A stretch of 64,000 bases of DNA from JAKIWV01 sp963773945 (GCA_963773945.1 CAVZDD010000005.1:868001-932000); one strand, 5' to 3'. Shown: positions 35,325 through 45,295, numbered from the stretch's first letter. The notes: generated by a model from the letters alone, not told the origin. Numbers and translations: made by a program.

Positions 35325-36721
35325 GTGCAATCCCCTCGTCGGCGCGTGCTTGTCCTGGGCCTCGACTCGGTCCCGCCGGAGTTCCTCTTCGAGCGATTCC
35401 TTCCGAAGATGCCCCGACTGAAGGCGGTCCTCGACCGGTCCCGATTCGGGACCCTCCGCAGCACCGACCCACCGATCACGGTACCCGCCTGGGCCGTGAT
35501 GTTCACCGGGATGGACCCCGGCTCCCTAGGCATCTACGGGTTCCGGCTCCGGAGACTCGGCTCGTATACCGAGATGTACACGCCCACCCCTCAAATGATT
35601 CCCGAGCCGCCCCTGTGGGACATTCTCTCGCGACTCGGCCGGCGTGTCGCGGTCATCGGAATGCCGCCGGGTACCCCCCTCCAACGGTGAACGGAGTTTA
35701 CATCTCCGATTTTCTCACGCCGGACGGCGCGAAAGACTTTGTGACCCCGGCATCCGCCGCGCAAGAGATCGAGTCCGCGAGCGGCGGCTATCAGTTCGAC
35801 ATCACCTTCCGGGCCGAGGACCGGCCTCGGGTCGACCGCGAGCTCTTCGAAATGACACGGAAACGATGGGCTGTGGCCCGTCACCTGTGGAAGAAGGAAC
35901 CCTGGGACCTGTTCGCTATCCACGAGATCGGGACCGACCGGCTGCACCACGCCTTCTGGAAATTTTTTGACCCGGGCCATCCGCGCTTCACCCCGGGGTC
36001 CGAGTACGGCGACATCGCCGACCGGTACTATGGCCTCCTAGACCAGGAGATCGGTGCGCTCCTCGAACTCGTGCCGGACGACGTGACGATCCTCGTCGCA
36101 TCGGACCATGGAAGCATGGCCATGCACGGGTGCTTCTGCATCAATCAGTGGCTGGAGCAGGAGGGCTACTTGCACCTCAAGACGAGCCGGCCGGCCCCCG
36201 GCACGCCCTTCGAGAAGGTCGAGGTGGACTGGGATCGCACCATCGCCTGGGGCGCGGGGGGATACTATGCCCGGATCTTCTTCAACTTGCGCGGTCGCGA
36301 ACCCCGGGGCCAGCTGGCCGCCCGGGACGTGCCCGAGGTGGTGAAGAAAATGACCCGCGCGCTCGAGGCCGTCCGCCGACCCGATGGGTTTCCGCTGGGC
36401 GTTCGGGTGCTCGAGCCGGCCACCACCTATCGGAAGGTGCGCGGAGATCCCCCCGACCTGATGCTGTATTTCGGCGACCTGCGATGGAGGTCGGCCGGCA
36501 CGGTCGGCCACCCGGGGCTTTTCCTGGCCGAGAACGATACGGGACCGGACGATGCGGTGCACTCGTTTGACGGCCTGTTCGCCTTTGCCGACCCGCAGCA
36601 CCGGGCGTCCCAGCATCTACCCCCCCAGCAGATCATCGACATCGCGCCCACGCTGTTGAGGCACCTCGGGATTCCAGTGCCCCCGACGATGCAGGGCCGT
36701 CCCATCGCGGGGCTCGAGTAG
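35325..36721 (+). CDS. Type I phosphodiesterase/nucleotide pyrophosphatase (one frameshift)
   Basis: Alkaline-phosphatase-superfamily hydrolase of about 465 residues. GTG start at 35325. Metal/nucleophile motifs: VLGLDSVPPEF (first Asp), ITVPAWAVMFTG (Thr nucleophile), then after a frame break near 35675, at GMPPGYPPPTVNG, IGTDRLHHAFW (Asp, His), VASDHGSM (Asp-His). All metal ligands are kept across the break; one base is missing before TAC CCC CCT. Such archaeal members are often linked to phosphoglycerate mutase-like or lipid-head-group hydrolysis, but the substrate is unknown here. Confidence 0.8.
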
Positions 36722-36741
36722 CCGGAACGCCGCCGCCCCGA

Positions 36742-37014
36742 TTACTCCTGAATCGACCGAGGGCCGGGAATCGTCTTGGGCTGATCGGCTTCCGTGGGCA
36801 TGCCGGTCTTCCCTTCCATGATGTCGCAGTCCTTCCAGTTGATGCCGACCGTGACCCTCGGGAAGGCGACTTTGAGCGTGTAGTTCGCGATCTTGCCGAC
36901 GACCAGACCGCTGGCCCCTACGATGAGGTTCGGGTTCATCACCGAGAGGTCCCGGACGAGGATCACCCGGGTCTGGTTATACACCACGCGCGAGAGTTCG
37001 CTGCGGTCTTTCAT
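36742..37014 (-). CDS. Hypothetical protein, 90 residues
   Basis: Small soluble protein, Val/Ile-rich N-terminal half (VVYNQTRVILVRDLSVM, LIVGASGLVVGKI) and a polar Pro-rich tail. Normal codon use and ATG start. No family recognised. Convergent with the phosphodiesterase and divergent from the gene at 37124. Confidence 0.65.
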   Translation of the reverse strand: MKDRSELSRVVYNQTRVILVRDLSVMNPNLIVGASGLVVGKIANYTLKVAFPRVTVGINWKDCDIMEGKTGMPTEADQPKTIPGPRSIQE

Positions 37015-37123
37015 CGGCTTTGGCCCTCTCGCGGCGAGCCCGTCTGCCGTCTAAAGATTGCTCCCCGGTCGGCCATGAAGGCTTTTTAGGCCCGTCAGGG
37101 GTAGGTCGCCGGCCCGGTACCTC

Positions 37124-37333
37124 ATGGCGTCAGCAGGTCATCGGCCCGAAAAATCCGAGAAGACCGTTCACCTGAGGATCGATCCGAACGATGAAAGCAC
37201 GACCCTCGAGGACGTCCTTTCGAAAATCTCGGACCTCCAGCGGAAGCACCCGGACCGCGAGGTCTTCTTCGACGGCGACGAGTACGCGATCTGTTCCCGA
37301 CCCAAGCGCACGAAGGCCGCTGCGGCCCATTGA
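37124..37333 (+). CDS. Hypothetical protein, 69 residues
   Basis: Acidic/basic small protein: VHLRIDPNDESTTLEDVL, then SDLQRKHPDREVFFDGDEYAI. Predicted mixed alpha/beta. A CTTTTTAGG box lies about 36 bases upstream. Its stop TGA overlaps a possible ATT start of triosephosphate isomerase (ATTGA), so it is the first gene of a two-gene operon. Function unknown. Confidence 0.7.
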   Translation: MASAGHRPEKSEKTVHLRIDPNDESTTLEDVLSKISDLQRKHPDREVFFDGDEYAICSRPKRTKAAAAH

Positions 37334-38015
37334 AACGGCCCCGCTGGGGCTCCCGCTATTCATTCTCAACCTCAAGGCCTACCCCCACCGGCTGGGCGCC
37401 GGGGCGATCTCCATCGGTCGGGTCTTCCAGGGCAAGCTCGAGGAGGCGGGCGTCCCCGGGGCGATCGCGCCCGCGGCGCCGGACCTGGGGGTGCTGGCGC
37501 ATTGGCTCCGGGTACCTGTCCTCGCGCAGCATGCCGACCCCTACGAAGCCGGCGCGCGAACGGGTTACGTGGTCCCCGAAGCCATCGCCGCCGCCGGAGG
37601 TCGGGGAAGCCTGGTGAACCACTCCGAACACCCCGTGCCGGTCGGAACCATTGCCACCACGCTCCATCGTCTGCAGGGCCTCGGCCTCGTAGCGATCCTC
37701 TGTGCCCGGGACGTCGCCCACGCCCGCCGGCTGGCGCAGTTTCGCCCGCACTACCTCGCCGTCGAACCTCCCGAACTGATCGGAGGGACCCGATCGGTGT
37801 CGACGGCTCGCCCGAGTGTAGTGTCCGGCACAGTATCCGCCGTCCGGAAGGTCTCCCCGGCCTCTCACGTACTATGTGGCGCCGGCATCCACAACCGGCA
37901 CGACGTTCGGCGGTCCTTTGAGCTGGGCGCCGAAGGCATCCTCGTATCGAGCGCCATCGCGCGCGCGGAAGACCCCGCGCGGGCCATCGATGAGTTGCTC
38001 GCCGGTTTTCCCTGA
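37329..38015 (+). CDS. tpiA: Triosephosphate isomerase (archaeal short form)
   Basis: Interconverts DHAP and glyceraldehyde 3-phosphate. About 223-228 residues, the tetrameric archaeal length. Active-site Asn and Lys in LNLKAYP, His in VNHSEHPV, catalytic Glu in AVEPPELIGG, and phosphate-loop GAGIHNRHDV and EGILVSSA are all present. There is no ATG, GTG or TTG between the upstream gene and the first strand; candidates are ATT at 37329, which overlaps the previous stop, or CTG at 37344. The start is the one unusual thing about it. Co-transcribed with 37124-37333. Confidence 0.92.
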   Translation: METAPLGLPLFILNLKAYPHRLGAGAISIGRVFQGKLEEAGVPGAIAPAAPDLGVLAHWLRVPVLAQHADPYEAGARTGYVVPEAIAAAGGRGSLVNHSEHPVPVGTIATTLHRLQGLGLVAILCARDVAHARRLAQFRPHYLAVEPPELIGGTRSVSTARPSVVSGTVSAVRKVSPASHVLCGAGIHNRHDVRRSFELGAEGILVSSAIARAEDPARAIDELLAGFP

Positions 38016-38072
38016 CCCCCAGGCCCACGTCTTCCCTAGAAATAGGCGTTTCACGTGGCTCTTCGCCGGCCC

Positions 38073-38949
38073 ATGACCCCGCGAAGGCCGCACCCGCCCC
38101 CGCACCGTGGCCGGCACGTCCGGCGGACGTTCGATAACGCAGTTCGTTCCGAATGGCGGCGGTACGCCGGCGAGCCTAAGCCGCATGCTCCGCCGGGTGC
38201 TCCGGGAGCGCTTCGTGCGGCTACACCTCAAAGTCCCACGAAACTACGTGCTCGAACTCGGTCCCGGCCCGGGCCGGTTCACGCCGACGATTCGTCGAGC
38301 GGCCTCGAAACGCGTGATCGCCCTCGACCTTTCCCGGGTCAGCCTCCGGGCGGCGCGTCGGAGAGCACGGAATCGACGGGGAAGCGTGCCGGTCGATTGG
38401 GTCCAGGGGGCCGGGGAGCAGCTGCCCTTCCGGTCCAGATCCGTCGACGCCGTCGTGGCCTTCGGCAACATCGTGAGTTTCGCCGCATCGGATGGGGCGA
38501 AACTGCTCAAGGAACTGCGTCGGGTTCTCAAGCCGAAGGGGCTGCTGCTGGCGGACTTCCCTTCCCCCGCGGGCTCGGTGCAGGAGTTCTTCCTCGTCGC
38601 GGCCCGCCGAAGGCTCCTGCGGCGAGTACTGCGCCGGCCCGGGCACTACTACCTCCATCAAGTGCTGACGACCGGGTTTCAACCGCTGGCTCCCGAGCGA
38701 ATGGCACGGTGGGAGTTCCGTTTCTACACCGCTGCCCAAGCGAAAACGGAACTCCGGAAGGCTGGTTTTCGCACGATGGATTTGATGAGCGTGGCCCCCA
38801 GCGCGGCGTATCAGAACCAAGTCGCCGCGATCGCCCGACGGGAAAGGCGGGTGTGGGAAAACCTGCTCCGCCTCGAGGAACTGGTCGGTCGTCGCGAAGG
38901 CGTGCTCGAAACGGGCCACGGCTCTGTCGTCGCGGCGGTTCGACGGTGA
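38073..38949 (+). CDS. SAM-dependent methyltransferase (one frameshift)
   Basis: Class I methyltransferase of about 290 residues: SAM-binding ELGPGPGRFTP, acidic LDLSRVSL, LPFRSRSVDAVVAFG, LRRVLKPKGLLLADF. The ATG at 38073 gives an N-terminus SEWRRYAGEP that matches EWQRYEGSP of the paralogue at 41781-42713, but the frame then breaks near 38177 and resumes as LSRMLRRVLRERF. One base appears to be missing. An in-frame ATG at 38107 would give a protein lacking the conserved N-terminus. A TATA-like AAATAGG lies about 30 bases before 38073. Substrate unknown. Confidence 0.75.
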
Positions 38950-38959
38950 GCCCCGTTGG

Positions 38960-41714
38960 CTAGCGGATCCGTTCCAGCGCGAACGAGCCGATGATCAGCT
39001 GACGGTTCGTCGCTCGGTACTCCACCCAGTCGCGCGTCTGGACGTCCCCCAAGCCCCTGGACGGAGAGGTAGGCCCGGTCGCGGTCCTGCTTGAACTTGA
39101 TTGCCCCGTCGATGCGGCCCTGAGCCACTTCGATCCGGGCGTCCGGAACCGTGCCCTGGTCGACCAGATAGACGGCAAGCGCCGGACGCGCCTTCAGGAT
39201 GCCTACGAAGTTCTGGAAGAAGGAGAACGCTTCCTTCTCGTCGCTCTGCGCGAGGCACGTGGAAAGGTTGAGGAAGCCGACCCGGAAGCTGCCAGCCTTG
39301 GTCTTTTCCGCCATCTGAGCCGCTTTCACGAGCCCGGTAAGGATCCCCGCATGGTCCGACGGTCCCCGGACGATGACCCGCGAGCTTTCCTTGGAAGAAG
39401 CGGGGTCGGCCGCGGGATTGGAAGCGTCGATCCAGGTCACCAGGCCCAGCTGCTCGTATTCCCGGAACTGAGAGGAGACCTTGCCGATGTCCGCTGCGAT
39501 CTCGTCGGGGGACCGGGTCGTCGTCACCAGCAGCGCCGGTTCTCCCCGGCGCAAACCCTCCGCGACGAACGAGTACAGCAGGATCTCCTTTCCGGTGAAC
39601 GCGGGTCCGACCATGAGGACATGCGCCTTGGCCGGGAATCCTCCCGCGAGCAGGTCGTCCAGCCGGGGGGTGCCGGTCGGGAGCCGGTCGGTCTGACGGG
39701 TGACGGTCGGGGGGGCGAGGGTCGTCCCTTCGGAACTGCCAACGGTCGCCGCCGCCTCCGCCCGCTGTCGGATCAGTTGCTGTTCCTTGTCCTTGAGTTG
39801 TCGCTCGCGAATGTCCAGCATCCGTTCGCGCTCGGAGAAGTTCGAGGCGGCCGCGGAACCCCCGCCACTCAGTTCGGGCCACTTGGACTGAGAGAGGGAC
39901 CGGACCGAGAGTTCGGACTCCTTCGCCTCGTTGATTCGCTCGCGCTCGATGAGATTGCGTTCGCGACGGGTCAGCTCGTCCCGGAGGCGGGAGACCTCGG
40001 TCTCCTTCTCTTTGAGCGAACTCTCCCGGGTCGAGAGCAGCTGGCCGATCCGGTCGACTTCGCCGACTTGAACCCCGACCTTGCCTTCCCGTGCTTCGAC
40101 CTGCTGCAGGCGCTCCGCGGCGCGTTTGACGGCCTCCTGATACTGGGTCTGGAGCTGACGCGCCGCCTCGGCCTTCTGGGTGGATTCGGTTTCAAGCTGC
40201 TTGACCGAAAGGTCGCGGATGGTCAACGCCTGCTCCCGCCGACCCAGTTCGTCGCGGGCCTTCTTGGCCTCCTCGAAGGAGCCCTCGAGCTGCTTGGTCC
40301 GGGACGTGAGGGCTTGCCGCTCTTCCTCGAGACGGGCGCGAAGCTGGGACAGCTCCACGTCCCGCTTCGCCACCTCCTGGGTCTTCGCGGCGAGCGAAGT
40401 CCGGTCCGCGGAGGCGACCGACGCGAGACCTTCCCGGCCGCGCAGGTCGCTTTCGAGTTTCATCATCTCGGCCGTCTTCGCCTCGAGCTGGGCTTGACGG
40501 CTGGTGAGGCGCGCCTCGAGCACCTTGAGTTCGTCGACCTTCTGCAACTGGTCGTCGCCGCGCGACTTGACCTCCAGCTCCCGGCGCCCGAGGTCCGACT
40601 CGCGGTCGCCGACCGACCGTTCGCGCTCGATGAGGCGCTGCTGCCGACTGGCCAACTGTTGGATCTGGAGCTTCAGCGTCGCTTCCTTGTCCTCCGCGGC
40701 CTGGCGGGTCGCGTCCGATTTCGCGGCGTCGAGTTGGACAGCCTGCTCCCGCTGGACGACTTCGGAGCCCCGCTTGCGCACGTCGGCTTCGAATGCGTCG
40801 AGAGCCGCCTGGTCATTCTCGTGAGCGCGGGTCCGGTCGTGAAGCGCCGCCTCGCTGCTCTCCACGTCCGCTTCCCGGCGAATGAGCGTTTGTTCGCGGA
40901 AGGAGAGGGCCTGGTCGCGGCGTTGGAGCTCCTCCGCGAAGGCAGAGAGCTGACCTTGCCCGCCTTGCATGACCTCACGTTCGTGAACTTCGGTGCCCGA
41001 CGAGATCAGGTGGAGGAACGAGCCCGCGGTCTGGAAAAGCGCGGCGCCCACGAAGAACGTCGTCGCGAGTCCGCTCGCGGCCGCCGTCGGATTCTTCGTA
41101 ACTTCGGGGAGGTAGAGGGCGAGCGCGAGCGGCACCGGGATCGCCGACGCGACGATGGAGGCGATCTTGCGCTGGCTCCAGTCCTGCCAAGTCAGGGCCA
41201 TGCCGATGAGCGGCAGGGCGATCCCGAGCAGAGCCAGCGGGTAGAACGTCGGGAGTAGGCTCCAGTGTTGGGTAGGTCCGACCTGGGCCAACCGAGCGAA
41301 GAGGAGGAAGGCCAGGACGATGTTGTAGGCCAGCGCGGCCCACGACACGATGAAATGCGGCTCGGCGTGCGAAAAGCGTTCGGACTGCCACTTTACTTGG
41401 ACCCCGATGCCGGCGAGAATCAGGCCGGCTCCGAGTGGGAAGAGGGCGGGGAAGAGCGTCTTCAGGAGCGGGGCGGCGGTGATCTGGAGGCCGGGCTGCA
41501 AGTAGAGTACGAGGAATCCGTCGAGCAGGAGGGCGATAGTGACCACGACGCTGTAGTAGTGCGCCGAGCGCCCGATCTTGAGCTGGATGAGGGCATCCTG
41601 TCTTGCGCGCTCGAGCTCCGCGGCGGAGGGCCGGACCGGGCCTCGCGCCGCCGGAGCCGGTGCGGTTGCTGAGGTAGAAGGGCCAGGGGTGGCCCGGGAC
41701 CGTTGCTTGGCCAC
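38960..41714 (-). CDS. Membrane/coiled-coil/KaiC-like ATPase-domain protein
   Basis: About 917 residues, not a family I can name. Six hydrophobic helices at about 45-235, a coiled coil from about 245 to 640 with heptads rich in Glu, Arg, Gln, Leu, then a KaiC/RAD55-like domain: TGTPRLDDLLAGGFP, P-loop-like GPAFTGKE, SFRVGFLNLSTCL, ALAVYLVDQG. The P-loop ends in Glu where Ser/Thr is needed for Mg, so nucleotide hydrolysis is doubtful. At a five-G run near 39048 the frame breaks; the natural end reads DWVEYRATNRQLIIG to the stop at 38960. It lies between two paralogous methyltransferases. Confidence 0.75.
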
Positions 41715-41780
41715 GGAGTCCGCCTACACTTGAGAGCGGTGGCGCCGTTACTTAATCACTCGCTTTTTCGAGGCCCGCCC

Positions 41781-42713
41781 TCAAGGAGGCGGCCGCTCCG
41801 CAGCGACCAGAAGAGCGGCTGCATCCGACTGCCGGTTCGGCTCGCGGCCAATGGCCTCTTCGAGCTCCAAGAGGTGTCCCCAAGCACGGGGGGCGGCTCG
41901 AATCGCGGTGAGCCGGCTGGCATCGTTCCCGAGACAAGGCGCCACCGCCACCGTTTCTTTGATCTCGAATCCGGCGGCCCGGAGACGGGCCTGTACGTCG
42001 GCGGTAGCGAACCGGCGGAACCGGCGCGCCCCGGTGTCGCGCTCGCGCACGGGTTCGAACCCCTCCCTCAGCACCCTCGGTTGGAGGGCCCGGACCGGGG
42101 CCGCGAACAGTCGTGCAATCGCCCCCGTGGGCAATCGGTGGAGGTACTTCGACCGCTCCCCTCCGCCCGCGACGAACTCGATCAGCAGCCTGCCCCCCGG
42201 AGCGACAAGTGCGCAAGCTCGCTTCAGGAGCTCCGGCGCGTCACGCTCGGCGAAACCCAAGACGTTCCCGAGCATGGCCACGCGGTGGAACCGCATCGGT
42301 CGAAACGGCGGAGCAACCGCATCACCCTGGACGAGGTCGAATTCGAATCGGGCATTCCGGGGGGAGTCCGCCCGCACCCGTTCGAGCATCGCGCGAGAGA
42401 GTTCGAGAAGGGTCACTCGGTCATCCGAGTGGCCGATGCGCCGCGTGAACCGACCGGGACCGGGACCGATCTCAAGGCTTCGGCCCGGATGGAAGGGCCG
42501 ATGACGAGCGAGGAATCGCTCCCGGAGCTCCCGGTAGAGGTCGCGGAGCGGGCTCCCTTCGTATCGCTGCCACTCGCGATCGACGCGGTAGTCGTCCCAC
42601 TCGAGGAAGCGGTGCCGACCAGGGGGGTTGGAGCTTTGGATCCTCCGCGCCGCCGAGAGGGCGACCCCATGAGGGCGGGGTGGATTCTGAGGGGACTTTC
42701 GGGGCGTCGTCAT
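41781..42713 (-). CDS. SAM-dependent methyltransferase
   Basis: Intact class I methyltransferase of 310 residues: EIGPGPGRFTRRI (SAM loop), LLELSRAML, FDLVQGDAVAPPF, VAMLGNVLGF, LVAPGGRLLIEFV. Paralogue of 38073-38949 over its whole length; together they flank the large membrane/coiled-coil gene. ATG 42713. Divergent from the zinc-ribbon gene at 42788, sharing a TTATAA box. Target unknown. Confidence 0.85.
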   Translation of the reverse strand: MTTPRKSPQNPPRPHGVALSAARRIQSSNPPGRHRFLEWDDYRVDREWQRYEGSPLRDLYRELRERFLARHRPFHPGRSLEIGPGPGRFTRRIGHSDDRVTLLELSRAMLERVRADSPRNARFEFDLVQGDAVAPPFRPMRFHRVAMLGNVLGFAERDAPELLKRACALVAPGGRLLIEFVAGGGERSKYLHRLPTGAIARLFAAPVRALQPRVLREGFEPVRERDTGARRFRRFATADVQARLRAAGFEIKETVAVAPCLGNDASRLTAIRAAPRAWGHLLELEEAIGREPNRQSDAAALLVAAERPPP

Positions 42714-42745
42714 GCCGAGGGTTGGTTACCTCCGCGCTCCCGGTG

Positions 42746-42754
42746 CTTATAAAG
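42746..42754. promoter_or_regulatory. Shared TATA box TTATAA, divergent pair
   Basis: CTTATAAAG, with a self-complementary TTATAA core, is about 37 bases from each of the two divergent starts (42713 leftward, 42788 rightward). Confidence 0.5.
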
Positions 42755-42787
42755 CCCCGACGCACTCCCGCTTCGAGGAATCCTGGG

Positions 42788-42946
42788 ATGCCATACTACG
42801 AATGTCCGAAGTGCGGTGGCGGATACGTCATCGATGTTCCCCCTAGCTCTCGACCGACCTGCGATCGCGATGGCGCGCGCTTGAAGCGTGCCAGCGATGC
42901 CTCGTACAGCAAGTACGCCCGAGACAAGGAACTCCGCAAGAAGTAG
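42788..42946 (+). CDS. Small zinc-ribbon protein, 52 residues
   Basis: Starts MPYYECPKCGGGYV, a classic zinc knuckle, with a further Cys in PTCDRDGARL; CX2C plus a single Cys and Asp/His-type ligands. Basic C-terminus (YARDKELRKK). Resembles the many small archaeal zinc-ribbon proteins of unknown role. The ATG at 42788 is preferred to the longer open frame because of the shared TATA box. Confidence 0.75.
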   Translation: MPYYECPKCGGGYVIDVPPSSRPTCDRDGARLKRASDASYSKYARDKELRKK

Positions 42947-42951
42947 GCTCC

Positions 42952-43386
42952 TCACGAGGGGCGAACGCCCCGACCGCTCCGCCGGATCCTCCGCGCATCG
43001 TCCAGGATCTGGTCGTGGTCGAACGCGAGCCCGCGAGCCTGTTTCAAGGGAATCCAGCGGGCTTCGTAGGCGTCGGAACCCCCGGTAGGGATCCCCGGTC
43101 TCCCGCGCATCCGAAACGCCACGGAAACCGTGGGGCCTCTAGGGTCCCGGCCGATTTTGGAGTACACCCCCGCCAGCGCCCGGACGGTGGCTCGGAGCCC
43201 TGTCTCCTCTTCGAGCTCACGGACGACGGCCTCTTCCACGGTTTCGCCGACCTCGACAAACCCCCCAGGGAGCGCCCAACGTCCGCGGAATGGTGGGCGT
43301 CCCCGACGTACCAGGAGAACCTTTCCCCGGACGACCCAAACAGCGTCGACCGTCAGGGAAGGACCGGGATACTGCCGCCGCGCCAC
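42952..43386 (-). CDS. NUDIX hydrolase
   Basis: A 144-residue NUDIX pyrophosphatase with the full box GGFVEVGETVEEAV and RELEEETGL (Gx5Ex7REUxEExGU). The length and the preceding LLVRRGRPPFRGRWALPGG segment suggest an ADP-ribose or (d)NTP-type enzyme. Start chosen as GTG 43386, about 24 bases from the shared TATATA box, although the frame is open to 43548; that longer version would overlap the divergent gene. Stop lies six bases from the end of the zinc-ribbon gene. Confidence 0.85.
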   Translation of the reverse strand: MARRQYPGPSLTVDAVWVVRGKVLLVRRGRPPFRGRWALPGGFVEVGETVEEAVVRELEEETGLRATVRALAGVYSKIGRDPRGPTVSVAFRMRGRPGIPTGGSDAYEARWIPLKQARGLAFDHDQILDDARRIRRSGRGVRPS

Positions 43387-43406
43387 TTGGAACCCAAGAC
43401 CACGGG

Positions 43407-43412
43407 TATATA
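43407..43412. promoter_or_regulatory. Shared TATATA box, divergent pair
   Basis: A self-complementary TATATA lies 24 bases from the leftward GTG at 43386 and 29 bases from the rightward GTG at 43439, so one element may drive both leaderless transcripts. Confidence 0.55.
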
Positions 43413-43438
43413 GGGCGAGACTTCGCGTGTATACCGCC

Positions 43439-45265
43439 GTGGTCAAGGCCGAACCTCCCTCCCGCCGTTCGGGCACGGTCGCGAAATCCCCCGCCAAGGG
43501 GGGCAAGCCGGCGCTGTCGCCGGGCCCCCGTGTACGGAAGGAGCCCACCTTCGACGAACTGGCGAAACGGGTCTCCGCGGCGCAAGGTCCGCGCCGCGGG
43601 TCGGTGGTTCAGCCGCCCTCGGCCTGGCAGCCCGACGAGGTCACGCTCTCGTTCGCCCTACGCTGGCTCGAAGACGGTAGCCACCAGGAACTTCCCGCAC
43701 CCATCGTCCTCGCGACGATCCTGATCGCGGTGGAATCCGAACGCCGCCGGTTCCTCCACATGCTCACGTCCGGCGGCAACGAGGAGATCGAATCCATTGC
43801 GAACGTGTTCTGGCCTCTGATTGTACTCCCAGGACCCAAGCCGCCGCAGGTCGCGATTTTCGACGGGACCGGTGTCTGGACCCGCACGTTCCGCTACACG
43901 TTGCTCCCCCCGATGGACCAGGTCCACTCGTTGCTCGAGCGTCCCGGCACCGCCGCCGACTTCGCGGCCCAGTCCCGGAACCTGCTCCCGCTCTTCGGCC
44001 ACGACCCGGGGGCCGAGAAGCTCACCGTGGAGGGCTTCCTTCCCGTGGACCCCCCCCTGATGTTCGACGTGCTATCGCACAGCGACTTCCGAAGCGATCC
44101 CCAGGTACCGCATGCCGGGTTCCTTCCCGCGCGGCACGATGCCGCCTGGTACCGGGATGTGGTGAGCCAGATGCAACGGTGGCTCGACCGCTTTGAACAG
44201 GACCTGGCCACCCTCGGCGCCGTGCGCGAGCGGGCTGCGCAGCGGGTGGCCCAGCTCAATGCGGAACTCGATGTCGACCTCCGCCGCCTGGAGACCGATG
44301 TTCAACAGCAACGCCAACAGACCATTCAATCGATCGAAGCCGAGATGCAGTCCATCGAAGCCCGGCATCAGCAGTCGGTCCGGCGACACCTGGAAGGCAT
44401 CCGCCTCGCCCAGGCGCAGGGCGCTCACGCCCAGGCCTCGGCCTCCACCGCCGATGCGCTGGTCCAACGCGCGAAGCACCGCCAGGCCGAATCGGACCAC
44501 CACGCGGCCCGCGCCCGCGACGCCGACCGGGTAGCCCGTCAGGCGGACCGGGACGTGGAAGACCTTCGTCGCGAGCTCGAGCGGGTGCACACTCAAGAGC
44601 GCGCTGAGCTCGAGCGGTCGATCGCGCGGGCGGGCCAGGTCGAGCAAGAACACGCCCGCCGGCTATCGGAGCGCGAACTGGCCCGGGATGATTTCACGGC
44701 CGGGGGGGCCGACCTGATCAAAGCGATCGACGGGCAACTCGCGGCACGCTCGATGCAGAAGAACCTACTCGCCGGCTACTTCCTTCCGCTGGAGTCGCTG
44801 GTCGACGTTCGGGTGATATGGTTCCCCCTCTGGACGGCCACGCTCCGGGGGCCCCGCGGCATTCGGCAGATCGTCTATCCGCCCATGCAAGTGCGGACCG
44901 GCACCGGGATCGTCGACACGATCAAGAGCCTCTTCGGGGGCGTGGTGCTTCCGCTCGAACCGAAGACCGCCCAGTTCGACAAAGTCCTCCGGACGACCAT
45001 GGAAGAGTCGCTCCAGAAGGACCCCTGGTTGAGCGTGGCGACCCAAGAACTCAGTCGGGCGGCCGACGTTCTCGTCGACCCGGACCTGATGTCCCGCTTC
45101 GATGAAGGACTCACGGAATTGAGGACCGCGGGCTGGATTTCGCCGAAGCAGGCCGCGGATTTCCGACGGGCGTACTCTAGCCGCGCGAGCCGACACAGTG
45201 GAGGCGCTCCTCATTCAGGCGGCCTGCCTCCCGGTGCGGTCGCGGAACCCTACCGACCCTCGTGA
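43439..45265 (+). CDS. Coiled-coil protein of unknown function
   Basis: About 608 residues (GTG 43439; GTG 43427 is the alternative). No signal peptide or membrane helix. A globular N-terminal part (residues about 50-240; FWPLIVLPGPKPPQVAIFDG) is followed by a long coiled coil from about 245 to 440 rich in Arg, Gln, Glu, Ala with His-rich patches, then a second globular part (VRVIWFPLWTATL, LPLEPKTAQFDKVL). I do not recognise the family. It is followed after 31 bases by a membrane zinc protein, so the two may form a unit. Confidence 0.75.
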   Translation: MVKAEPPSRRSGTVAKSPAKGGKPALSPGPRVRKEPTFDELAKRVSAAQGPRRGSVVQPPSAWQPDEVTLSFALRWLEDGSHQELPAPIVLATILIAVESERRRFLHMLTSGGNEEIESIANVFWPLIVLPGPKPPQVAIFDGTGVWTRTFRYTLLPPMDQVHSLLERPGTAADFAAQSRNLLPLFGHDPGAEKLTVEGFLPVDPPLMFDVLSHSDFRSDPQVPHAGFLPARHDAAWYRDVVSQMQRWLDRFEQDLATLGAVRERAAQRVAQLNAELDVDLRRLETDVQQQRQQTIQSIEAEMQSIEARHQQSVRRHLEGIRLAQAQGAHAQASASTADALVQRAKHRQAESDHHAARARDADRVARQADRDVEDLRRELERVHTQERAELERSIARAGQVEQEHARRLSERELARDDFTAGGADLIKAIDGQLAARSMQKNLLAGYFLPLESLVDVRVIWFPLWTATLRGPRGIRQIVYPPMQVRTGTGIVDTIKSLFGGVVLPLEPKTAQFDKVLRTTMEESLQKDPWLSVATQELSRAADVLVDPDLMSRFDEGLTELRTAGWISPKQAADFRRAYSSRASRHSGGAPHSGGLPPGAVAEPYRPS

Positions 45266-45295
45266 GCCCCGGCCGGGCGTCGCGAATCCGTTCCG

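Noticed and set aside
39351..41258. A 635-codon open frame on the plus strand
   Set aside because: It is the exact antisense of the coiled-coil part of the KaiC-like gene; its Leu/Gly/Arg-rich make-up is what repeated Glu/Gln/Arg codons give in reverse.
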